64,000 bases of DNA. Origin: Neoroseomonas lacus. GTDB lineage: Bacteria > Pseudomonadota > Alphaproteobacteria > Acetobacterales > Acetobacteraceae. Location of the stretch: assembly GCF_014644535.1 (NCBI RefSeq), contig NZ_BMKW01000003.1, forward strand, positions 404,553-468,552, given 5' to 3'. The notes under the pieces are model-generated. The model made no database searches. It saw nothing but the letters and a program-made list of their open reading frames with translations, and was not told the DNA's origin. Numbering within the stretch: position 1 is the stretch's first letter; each line of letters begins with the position of its first letter. The position numbers and the translations under genes are program-made. Below, piece after piece: positions 58,501-64,000 of the stretch.

Positions 58501-60539
58501 AGGCTGTTCAGCCAGAGCGAGATCGCCCCCAGCTCGACCGCGATCGGGTTCAGGTCGACCCCGAAGCAGTTCCGGTCCGCGATATAGGCCCGGACCCGTT
58601 GCTTCTCGAGGACGATGTCCTCCTGCGGGATGGTCCTGCCAGTCTCCTTCTGCTTGCGTTCGAGGTAGAGGTCGGCGAGCTGGTTCGTGGTTTCCACCAG
58701 GAACGCGGCGGAGCCCATCGCAGGCTCGAGGATCTTCAGCTCCAGGAGCTGGTCGGCCTTCAGGTCCCGGCACCGCTCCATCAGCGCGTGCTTGACGAGG
58801 AGCCGCGCCAGTGATTCCGGCGTGTAGTAGGAGGCAGATTTCTCTCGGTCTCGACCCGCGAGCCGGTAGATGAAGGTCCCCTTGGGGTAGACCAGCGCCT
58901 CCGACCCGTTGAAGACGATTTCGTCCGGGGCGAACTCGCCGATCCGGCTGCGCTGGACGAACCAGCTTGGAGCCAGCTTGTCGACCTTGTCGCGGCGGAA
59001 CTCTACGTCCTGCTCCGCCTCCAAGGCATCGAAGAGGCCATCACCGGCGCCCTCTTCTGCTCCCGGCGCCTCTGCTTCCTCGGCTTCCTCTGCTTCCTCT
59101 GCTTCCTCCTCTCCGTCTTCGGCCGTGTCGTTCGACCTTCCCTTGCGGGGCTTCAGCTCGATCAGGTCAGTCTTGGCGACAACCCCGGTGAACGAGATCA
59201 GGGTCTCGTAGACCGCGCCCAACTGGCCGATCCCGAGCTTGGCGTAGGAAATCCGACCCGTGCTCTTCCCGGTGGACCGGAGCGAGAGAAGCCGGATCAC
59301 CTGCTGGACCGCCTCGTTGCGCAGCCGCAGCCCGTTCAGGAGCGGGGTGCTCTCAGGGTCGAGCAGGGACACCTTTACGGCCGGCAGGCGCAGCCCGGTC
59401 CCTCGCTCCTCGTCCACGAGGTCAAGGCCGGTGTAAAGGAGGTCGAGGGTCTGCTGGAGGCTCTCCCACAGGAAGGACCCCTCGCGGTCCGCCGTGGTCC
59501 GGAGCGGGGCGGATTCGAGCTCGCGCAGCGCCTCGAGCGAATACCCGGTTGCATAGATCGGGTTGCGCATGTCCAGGAGCTTCAGGCGCGGGTTTGCCTC
59601 CGCGTAGAACAGGAACAGGAGCCTGTACATGTAGCGCAGGCACTCGCGCGACAGCTCCGGCCCGTCGATCCAGACCCCGCGACGGCCCGGGTCAGGGAAG
59701 GTGGACGGGTACTTCCCGCCGGTTACCGCGATCACCTCCTGACCCAGCAGCTCGATCGCGTCCCGGACGGTCCGCTTCAGCGAGCTGGTGACCGCGTTGG
59801 CGTTCCGCTGCGCCTCCTCCTCGAGCCGATCCGAGATGGGCACCCCTTGGTCCGGGACGCGCGCTTCGCGAGAGATCAGGCAGGCCATGACGGTCAGTGT
59901 GTCGCGGTCCGCACGGGTGAAGATGTCCTGGAGGTCGAACCGGAGGACCGACCGGGCAGGCCACTTTCGCTTGTCGATCAGGACGAGTTGCGACAGGCCG
60001 AGGACGAGCACGTGACGCGGCCCGTCGGACAACTCAAACACCCCCTCCGCAAGGACGGACTCAATGGTCCGGTCGAGAAGGGCCGCCTCGCGCAGGTCCG
60101 GCGGAACCTGGTCCGCGTTGAAGCAGGCGCCGAGCGGATCGGATGCCTCGTCCTCCGGTGCCGGGACCGGCGCCTCGATCACCCAGAGCGCGTCACGGCC
60201 CGTCGCGTCCGCGGCACGGGAGACGAGCGGAATCACCGGCGCCCCGGCGAGCGCCGTAAAAACCCCCTCCCGCCGCCACTCATAGCCGAGGGCGCTGAGG
60301 AGGGCGTGATGGGCGTCACGGACCAGCTCGGCGCGCCGGGACCGGTCAGAGCTGTTCCGGACCTGCCGCAGCGCCTCCATCGTCGGGCCGGCGACCCGCA
60401 CGAGCCGCTCCACGGGGTGAGCGCCCCGCTCAAGGCTCGCCCAGCGAGCGGTGATGTCCTGAAGCTCATCCTTGAGCACGTCCGACAGGGTCCCGGACGG
60501 AAAGAACTCAGCCTCGTTCTCGATCCCAATCAGGTCCAT
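55557..60539 (-). CDS. Eco57I/PglX-like N6-adenine DNA methyltransferase (DrmMI-like)
   Basis: A 1660-aa methyltransferase. Motif I LKILEPAMGSAAFLVETTNQ lies near residue 600, with CFGVDLNPIAVELGAISLWL after it, and the catalytic NPPW of motif IV (GGFDVIVGNPPWAKPSW) is near 995. The first 550 residues start with RRAELVRDAHHALLSALGYE, as in PglX-type proteins, and hold an acidic low-complexity linker (EEAEEAEEAEEAE). Residues about 1120-1500, the expected target-recognition part, come from an AT-rich stretch unlike the rest. It should mark self DNA in the defence system. The ATG at 60539 lies four bases before the end of the upstream helicase gene; a TTG five codons earlier is less likely. No separate nuclease motif was recognised in it. 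Confidence 0.92.
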   Translation of the reverse strand: MDLIGIENEAEFFPSGTLSDVLKDELQDITARWASLERGAHPVERLVRVAGPTMEALRQVRNSSDRSRRAELVRDAHHALLSALGYEWRREGVFTALAGAPVIPLVSRAADATGRDALWVIEAPVPAPEDEASDPLGACFNADQVPPDLREAALLDRTIESVLAEGVFELSDGPRHVLVLGLSQLVLIDKRKWPARSVLRFDLQDIFTRADRDTLTVMACLISREARVPDQGVPISDRLEEEAQRNANAVTSSLKRTVRDAIELLGQEVIAVTGGKYPSTFPDPGRRGVWIDGPELSRECLRYMYRLLFLFYAEANPRLKLLDMRNPIYATGYSLEALRELESAPLRTTADREGSFLWESLQQTLDLLYTGLDLVDEERGTGLRLPAVKVSLLDPESTPLLNGLRLRNEAVQQVIRLLSLRSTGKSTGRISYAKLGIGQLGAVYETLISFTGVVAKTDLIELKPRKGRSNDTAEDGEEEAEEAEEAEEAEAPGAEEGAGDGLFDALEAEQDVEFRRDKVDKLAPSWFVQRSRIGEFAPDEIVFNGSEALVYPKGTFIYRLAGRDREKSASYYTPESLARLLVKHALMERCRDLKADQLLELKILEPAMGSAAFLVETTNQLADLYLERKQKETGRTIPQEDIVLEKQRVRAYIADRNCFGVDLNPIAVELGAISLWLNSLHGSEFSPWFGDQLHAGNSLIGARRAAYAPSLLSAKAQGDLWFNGKPDEIGWRKRLPDGYVWQWLLPAKDMANFDKDKSIAPFAKDAQDQIKEWRKGGFFKKLEPHEVKLVQKLSRIAEALFDQVAEDLAKTRAAANDEITLWPDKVMPGNKGMDFHEKARRNAQLIGADHATNTLPYKRLKTALDAWCALWLWPLDKAKLLPSRAEFLQGMAMILEGGFTADGALAAPSVAEFADPAPDFLDLLEPDAPASDLFKAAAKRQEGLFRETNVEALIESFDWLKTAVEVAERERFVHFDLIFADVMKARGGFDVIVGNPPWAKPSWNEGLVLADIDPLYAGLSASDAKKVLGDALPKAPAVRREGRLVPAVEAFLKDFVSTRGAMEVTSSEVMNPFAGGGSNNLYRCFIDLSFRLVAPKGYAALIHQDGHLGDPKSGAFRRHWYSRIAKHFDHSNKITGKNFSEVVDHVRFSLNVYRGVSAEINFDQFTFAFLPGQVEESYADQDGIGVLPGIKNSDGNWDTRGHRDRVIPIDRSSLAVIHSLSEDDAVPIEEARFIQPFSTRTLEVFRQMARFRKLEAVIPKVRVSVRSGAVDQVVEVPLWQMSSHWHETGAQKDGTILRRSAFREAERMILQGPLFFVGNPLYKTARRNSRSNADYDVIDLMEAPSNYLPRTNYEPAVDLPEYRRRMPRCRWDSAKTHAEFFRVAIRRMVNLNSERSLVCTVFPAGATHINAVESIAFDDERSMLNFASMLFALPFDFFIKAAGVTNLFHADIARLPWITCGEAAIHRVLRLVCLTSAFSGLWQRHANSLKPLSWSSGDQRLRLEGTVAGPATWDRTAGLRTEFARRMALVEIDVLVAQALGLTLDQLIEIYRIYFPVLQENEAGTWYDQNGRIVWTCSKGLPGVGWLDERGKSPGRAAWDGIVADNPAELTCTAIDDTMPGGPRTVTRRFAGPFTQCDRIEDYRRAWAHFERLKSAAAAE
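56090..57180 (-). other. AT-rich, probably exchanged target-recognition segment of the methyltransferase
   Basis: Within the methyltransferase the GC content falls sharply: 22 of 60 bases are G or C at 56221-56280 and 24 of 60 at 56521-56580, against 38 of 60 at 58561-58620. Both edges are abrupt while the reading frame stays open. The segment corresponds to the recognition region behind the NPPW core. This is the pattern expected after recombination of a recognition domain from another source. Confidence 0.7.
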
Positions 60540-60543
60540 CCGG

Positions 60544-63492
60544 TTACCCCACAAATACGGCTTTGACGTCCACGTGCGGGTTCGGGTCAGCCACCATCTT
60601 ACGGGTCCGGTCGAACCATTCTGTCCAGTCGTGGAACAGCTTCTCGATTTCCTGCTCCCGCTTGCGGCGGATCGTCAGGCGTCTCTTCTCGACCGGGCTC
60701 ATCCCCGCATCGCCCACGGGTACATCGCCGAGGTCGAGCGTAAGCTGGGTCCGAAACCGGGTCTCCAGGGCGGCTAGCCGGTCGAGGACCGCGTCAAGAT
60801 CACGCTCGATGTCCGCCTCCCGCGCCTTCCGCAGATCTACGAGGTGGGTCTGGAAGCGGTCCACGGCGATCGGGATGGTCGCCTTCGCGGCCGACAGGTC
60901 CTCTAGGGGGCGGCTTGGGGTATTCTCCGAAAGCCGGGTCCGGGTGAGGAACGTCCCCACTTCCTCGATCCGGACCGTCTCGTCCGGGGACCAGATCACC
61001 ACGGCCCACCGGTCGACGACCGGGGCCCCATTCGCGTTCGGGATCGCCCCGTGTAGGAGGACGGCAACCTCCCCGGGAAGTAGCCGGCCCGCGAGCGAGG
61101 CCACCGGCGCCGCATGTTCCGGGAAGAAGATGCTGGCCCGGTCCGCGAACCACTCGAGGATCGGATGCCCATCCCAGAGGTACTGCACGGTCGGCCAGGC
61201 CCGCTCCTGCGCCTTCGCGTCACTGATCGCCTGGTTGATCACACCGGGTTGGTCGGTCAGCTCGATCCGGCCTCCGGGGCCGACCGCCTCCTCCGGCATG
61301 AACCGACCGTCCACGGCGCCCTCACTCGCGTAGCCGAACCCGTCCCGGGCCCGCATGTCGGCCGGGATGGCGAGCTGGATGAGCCGGTCCGCCTCATGGA
61401 TCCGCGGCACCTCCGGGAAGGCGGTCTCCTCGGGCCGGGACAGGCGCTCGATCATCGCACGCGCGTAAGTGAACGTGTCCAGGTAGAGGCGGGGCGGGCC
61501 CTGATCCGTCGAGGTTGCCGCCTCAGCCGGTGCCGGTGCTGCGTAATCCCCGAAGAGAGCCGCGAACTCGTCGTCGACCGACATGTGGGTGATTACCTCA
61601 GCGGCGCGCTCATCCATCTGGCGCTCGAACGCCTCCGCGCCGATCGCGGACGCGACCGCCTCCGCGACGACCGCCTCCTCCCCCTCCGCGTCCCCGGCGC
61701 CGAGGAACACGGCCGGGTCCCCGACGCCTGCCTGGGCCGCCTCGTCCTTCGCAACAAGCTTCTCGAGGACCCACATCTGGCGCACCTTGGGGTGCGTGCT
61801 CTTGCCTACGAAGTAGCTGATCTGGGGCGGCCGGTCCTGGCCGTACCGGTCAATCCGCCCGTTGCGCTGTTGGAACCGCAAAAGGGACCATGGGAGGTCG
61901 AAATGGATCAGGCGGTGGCACTGGAAGTGGAGGTTGAGCCCCTCGGACGCCATGTCGGAAGCGATCAGGATACGGATCGGGGATCGCTCCTGGCCGAACG
62001 CCTCGATCACCTCCTGAGTCCGGACGTCCGCCTCGACGCTGCCCCCGTCCACCCGCGCCATTTGGTCCGCTGAAAGGTCCAGATCCGCACGCAGCCGCTC
62101 TGCGAGCCAAGATACGGTTGCGATTCGCTCCGAGAAGACCACCAGCCGGTCCCGGGGCGCCCTCCCGGTCCAGCGCAACTCGCGCAGAAGCTGCAGGAGC
62201 TCCTGGTACTTGCTGAACGCGCCCGTATCGATTGCGGCCACCTGGTCGGCCAGCGACTGCAGCCGGTCCCGGTCTGCATCGGTACCGCGGGCGGTCCCGT
62301 TCTCGATCCCGCGGATCCGCCGCTCGAGCGTCTCGAGGCAGGCGACCGGGCTGGAGAAGATCGCCTTGGCGATCGTGGTCCGGAACAGGTCGATCGCGCG
62401 CCCCCGGGTCTGCTCCTCGTCGAGATCGAGGTGGAGGTCTGCGATCGCCTGATAGGCCACCTCCTCCTGCGGGCTAAGCGGGAAGTGGCGCGGGAAAAGC
62501 TGCCGTTTCGGGACAGCACGGCCGATATCGGCGACCACCTCGGGCGAGGACCGGAACCGGCGGACAACAAGATCCTCGATGTCGGACCTGTGCAGGCGGG
62601 TCGGGTTCGGTACGCGGGTCGGGTCCAGCATTCGGATTAGGCTAGCGAAGCTCTCTTGCGACCCGTCATGCGGGGTCGCGGTCAGCAGCAGCAGGGAGTC
62701 GGTCCGGCGGGACAGAAGCTGGGCCAGCTCCGCCCGTTGCGAATTCGACCCGGCGGCCGACTTTCGTTCGGCCGCGTTATGTGCCTCGTCGATGATGATG
62801 AGGTCCCAGTAGGAGTGCTTCAGAGCGTCCCGGATCTGGGTGTCTCTTTTCAACGTGTCGATCGAAACGATGGACCGGTCGAACTGGTCGAACACGTTGT
62901 AATGGGCCGGGATCCGGTTCCGCATCCGCCGGATCGCGGCGCTGTCGAGCCGGGAGAGTGGGATCGAGAACCGAGTCCAGAACTCCTTCTGGAACTGGGT
63001 CAGCATCGCGCGGGTCGTGACCACAAGGATCCGGTTCGCCCGGCCACGCAAGGCGAGCTCCGAGGTGATCAGGCCCGCCTCGAGGGTTTTCCCGAGACCG
63101 ACGTCATCCGCGATCAGAAGCCGAACCCGGTCCTGGGCTAGCGCCCGCTCCACGGGCAAGTGCTGAAAGGTAAGGTCGTCGATCGCGGCCCGCCCGAGCG
63201 TGAGGGGGCGACGCGTCGTGGTGGGCGTCGCCCGGAACGCGGCCGCGAGGTGCAGCTTCGTGTCGATGAGCCCGGACGAGGTGTCTGGGACCAGCCGGAC
63301 TGCGGCCGGATCGAGGATGCGCGCGCCTTTTTCGAGGTCCCAGACGAACCGGGCCTCTTTGTCCCGCACGAGCCCGCTCAACCCGCGGCAGTGGACCTCT
63401 CGAAACCCGCCCTTCAGAGTCGAGGTGCCTATTACCTTCCAGGTGGTACAGCGGAGCTGGATCACAGATCCAGGCTGAGGAACCGCACTCAC
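60544..63492 (-). CDS. SNF2-family helicase, DrmD-like
   Basis: A 982-aa protein when started at the GTG whose first bases overlap the upstream 43-aa ORF's stop (GTGA); a longer frame starts at 63561 but adds an unlikely cysteine-rich leader (RCCCDWARK). Motifs: LLIADDVGLGKTLEAGLITS (Walker A, about residue 130), WDLIIIDEAHNAAERK (230), LLLLTATPHDGS, DRLVVFSERIATVSWLAERL, ASDMASEGLNLHFQCHRL and RFQQRNGRIDRYGQ (540). The C-terminal 350 residues are the extension typical of DrmD helicases. DrmD is the first gene of class 1 DISARM. The stop is followed directly by the methyltransferase. Confidence 0.92.
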   Translation of the reverse strand: MSAVPQPGSVIQLRCTTWKVIGTSTLKGGFREVHCRGLSGLVRDKEARFVWDLEKGARILDPAAVRLVPDTSSGLIDTKLHLAAAFRATPTTTRRPLTLGRAAIDDLTFQHLPVERALAQDRVRLLIADDVGLGKTLEAGLITSELALRGRANRILVVTTRAMLTQFQKEFWTRFSIPLSRLDSAAIRRMRNRIPAHYNVFDQFDRSIVSIDTLKRDTQIRDALKHSYWDLIIIDEAHNAAERKSAAGSNSQRAELAQLLSRRTDSLLLLTATPHDGSQESFASLIRMLDPTRVPNPTRLHRSDIEDLVVRRFRSSPEVVADIGRAVPKRQLFPRHFPLSPQEEVAYQAIADLHLDLDEEQTRGRAIDLFRTTIAKAIFSSPVACLETLERRIRGIENGTARGTDADRDRLQSLADQVAAIDTGAFSKYQELLQLLRELRWTGRAPRDRLVVFSERIATVSWLAERLRADLDLSADQMARVDGGSVEADVRTQEVIEAFGQERSPIRILIASDMASEGLNLHFQCHRLIHFDLPWSLLRFQQRNGRIDRYGQDRPPQISYFVGKSTHPKVRQMWVLEKLVAKDEAAQAGVGDPAVFLGAGDAEGEEAVVAEAVASAIGAEAFERQMDERAAEVITHMSVDDEFAALFGDYAAPAPAEAATSTDQGPPRLYLDTFTYARAMIERLSRPEETAFPEVPRIHEADRLIQLAIPADMRARDGFGYASEGAVDGRFMPEEAVGPGGRIELTDQPGVINQAISDAKAQERAWPTVQYLWDGHPILEWFADRASIFFPEHAAPVASLAGRLLPGEVAVLLHGAIPNANGAPVVDRWAVVIWSPDETVRIEEVGTFLTRTRLSENTPSRPLEDLSAAKATIPIAVDRFQTHLVDLRKAREADIERDLDAVLDRLAALETRFRTQLTLDLGDVPVGDAGMSPVEKRRLTIRRKREQEIEKLFHDWTEWFDRTRKMVADPNPHVDVKAVFVG

Positions 63493-63620
63493 TTTGCGCG
63501 CCCAGTCACAGCAGCATCTTTGATCAAGTACATCTGCTGATCCTGTAGCCCGAACATACATGGGCCCATTTGCACCTGATCAGAAATTCCGCCCTGCCTC
63601 ATTTCTTGTCGCGTGAGCAT
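63489..63620 (-). CDS. 43-aa ORF coupled to the DrmD-like gene
   Basis: Reads MLTRQEMRQGGISDQVQMGP then CMFGLQDQQMYLIKDAAVTG and RAK. It begins six bases after the antitoxin stop codon and its TGA overlaps the GTG of the helicase gene by four bases. That spacing suggests a coupling peptide or a small protein; no family was recognised. It could be simply a leader that carries ribosomes to the helicase start. Confidence 0.45.
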   Translation of the reverse strand: MLTRQEMRQGGISDQVQMGPCMFGLQDQQMYLIKDAAVTGRAK

Positions 63621-63626
63621 GGCGCC

Positions 63627-63785
63627 TTAGCGCTTCGCTCCGATTGCTTTCAGCCGCTCGTATTCCTCGACCGCGACTACTACGACAACAGTCCTGCGGT
63701 GCTTTTCAATCGTTACGGGCCCAGCCCGCACCACATCGATCAGTCGGCTAAAACCGTACTTCGCTTCCTTGGCCGTAAGCGTCAA
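63627..63785 (-). CDS. Phd/YefM family antitoxin
   Basis: A 52-aa protein starting with TTG: MTLTAKEAKYGFSRLIDVVR, then PVTIEKHRRTVVVVVAVEEY and ERLKAIGAKR. This matches the Phd/YefM N-terminal DNA-binding domain almost residue by residue (AKEAK..F..L.D......VTI.KH.R.VAVV.S.EEYE). The C-terminal toxin-binding tail of normal antitoxins (about 25 residues) is almost absent. GAGG lies about ten bases before the TTG, within an inverted repeat; a TGA five codons upstream excludes an earlier start. It is the first gene of the defence operon. Its partner would be a RelE/YoeB- or Doc-type toxin; the UvrD fusion at the other end of the operon has such a domain. It is too short to be caught by ordinary length cut-offs. 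Confidence 0.88.
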   Translation of the reverse strand: MTLTAKEAKYGFSRLIDVVRAGPVTIEKHRRTVVVVVAVEEYERLKAIGAKR

Positions 63786-63792
63786 TATTTCT

Positions 63793-63817
63793 AATCCTCA
63801 GCATCGGACCGAGGATT
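63793..63817 (-). promoter_or_regulatory. Inverted repeat upstream of the antitoxin (operator or SD-masking hairpin)
   Basis: AATCCTC (63793-63799) and GAGGATT (63811-63817) are perfect seven-base arms around 11 bases. Read on the minus strand the arm next to the gene contains the GAGGAUU Shine-Dalgarno. The repeat could be the Phd operator, giving autoregulation of the whole operon, or an RNA hairpin that hides the ribosome site. Confidence 0.5.
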
Positions 63818-64000
63818 GGCCACTTTGGCCGGAACTACAACCCGGCTTTGTCGGACAGGTTGATTTTTGTGCGGCCGATAGGCTGCTTCATGCCGTTGAC
63901 TTCTGCGCCCGCTCCACCGGAGATCCCTGCGAAACGCCTTGCTGAGTGAGCGAAGGACTGATTCGCTGATGCTTGTGATGGCAGCGGCGAGGCGGGGATG
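63818..64000. other. Right edge upstream of the defence operon, no gene recognised
   Basis: About 180 bases that should carry the operon promoter. Short frames are present on both strands but none has a recognisable product. Confidence 0.4.

Larger units (their letters stand above)
45832..64000. mobile_element. Putative tRNA-Ser-borne defence island (right end outside the window)
   Basis: From the tRNA 3' end to the right edge all genes belong to one long minus-strand defence operon unrelated to the neighbouring chromosomal block. Base composition is lower in GC than the flank and very uneven. No integrase gene and no second copy of the tRNA 3' end (attR) are seen in the window, so integration at the tRNA is inferred from position only. 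Confidence 0.5.

Noticed and set aside
59060..59120. Tandem GCTTCCTCT repeats
   Set aside because: They encode the acidic EEAEEAEEAE linker in the methyltransferase and need no other explanation.
46089..63785. BREX system
   Set aside because: A PglX-like methyltransferase is present but there is no PglZ, BrxC or Lon-like gene in the window.
63570..63794. 74-codon plus-strand frame at the right edge
   Set aside because: It is antisense to the Phd/YefM antitoxin, whose family match is far better.
1..64000. CRISPR array
   Set aside because: No regularly spaced identical repeats; the only tandem repeats are coding (cold-shock gene and the Glu/Ala linker of the methyltransferase).

Overview
The window looks like a high-GC alphaproteobacterial chromosome, most likely Acetobacteraceae (Roseomonas-like). 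The evidence is a Bug/TctC solute-binding protein, a short alphaproteobacterial flagellin, a PleD with REC-REC-GGDEF architecture, and the conserved alphaproteobacterial neighbourhood pleD / rpmG / rnr-topA-dprA / plsY-pyrC-pyrB / ruvX / gatCAB. This assignment is inference from gene content; no 16S gene is present.

Layout. 1-9600: the 3' end of a cold-shock protein with an RGG-like repeat domain, a flagellin, an Asp/Glu-racemase-like protein, a TctC receptor, a DUF1275 membrane protein, a four-gene minus-strand operon (PNPOx-like, DUF3253, DUF1499, SbmA/BacA-type ABC transporter), a VWA-like exported protein and two broken genes. 9570-15155: DUF924, a YdiJ-like FAD/Fe-S dehydrogenase, serine-glyoxylate-type aminotransferase. 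15156-18693: a compact minus-strand cluster with two PAAR-tipped proteins carrying different zinc-metallopeptidase toxin domains, two unknown small proteins (immunity candidates) and a hexapeptide acyltransferase. 18829-22442: GST, VOC protein, PmtA-like methyltransferase, pleD. 22618-43715: the conserved housekeeping block, interrupted between dprA and plsY by a cargo segment (methyltransferase, TPR protein, EamA exporter with a His-rich tail) and carrying GNAT, FkbM and S41-peptidase insertions. 43833-45647: AI-2E transporter and a second GST.

45739-64000: a tRNA-Ser(GCT) gene followed by what looks like a defence island running off the right edge. One minus-strand operon reads: a Phd/YefM antitoxin (52 aa, TTG start), a 43-aa ORF, a DrmD-like SNF2 helicase, a 1660-aa Eco57I/PglX-like DNA methyltransferase whose recognition region is strikingly AT-rich, an ImmA/ArdC-like HExxH protein, a 2133-aa DEAD-DUF1998 helicase with a Vsr/DUF559-like nuclease domain, and a UvrD helicase whose N-terminus looks like a RelE/YoeB toxin. 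All junctions are overlaps or gaps of at most 26 nt.

The composition overlaps DISARM class 1 (SNF2 + methylase + helicase/DUF1998) but has no PLD protein, fuses the DrmA/DrmB functions with a nuclease, and places an antitoxin at the 5' end and a toxin-like domain at the 3' end of the same operon. This is the strongest candidate for an under-described system in the window.
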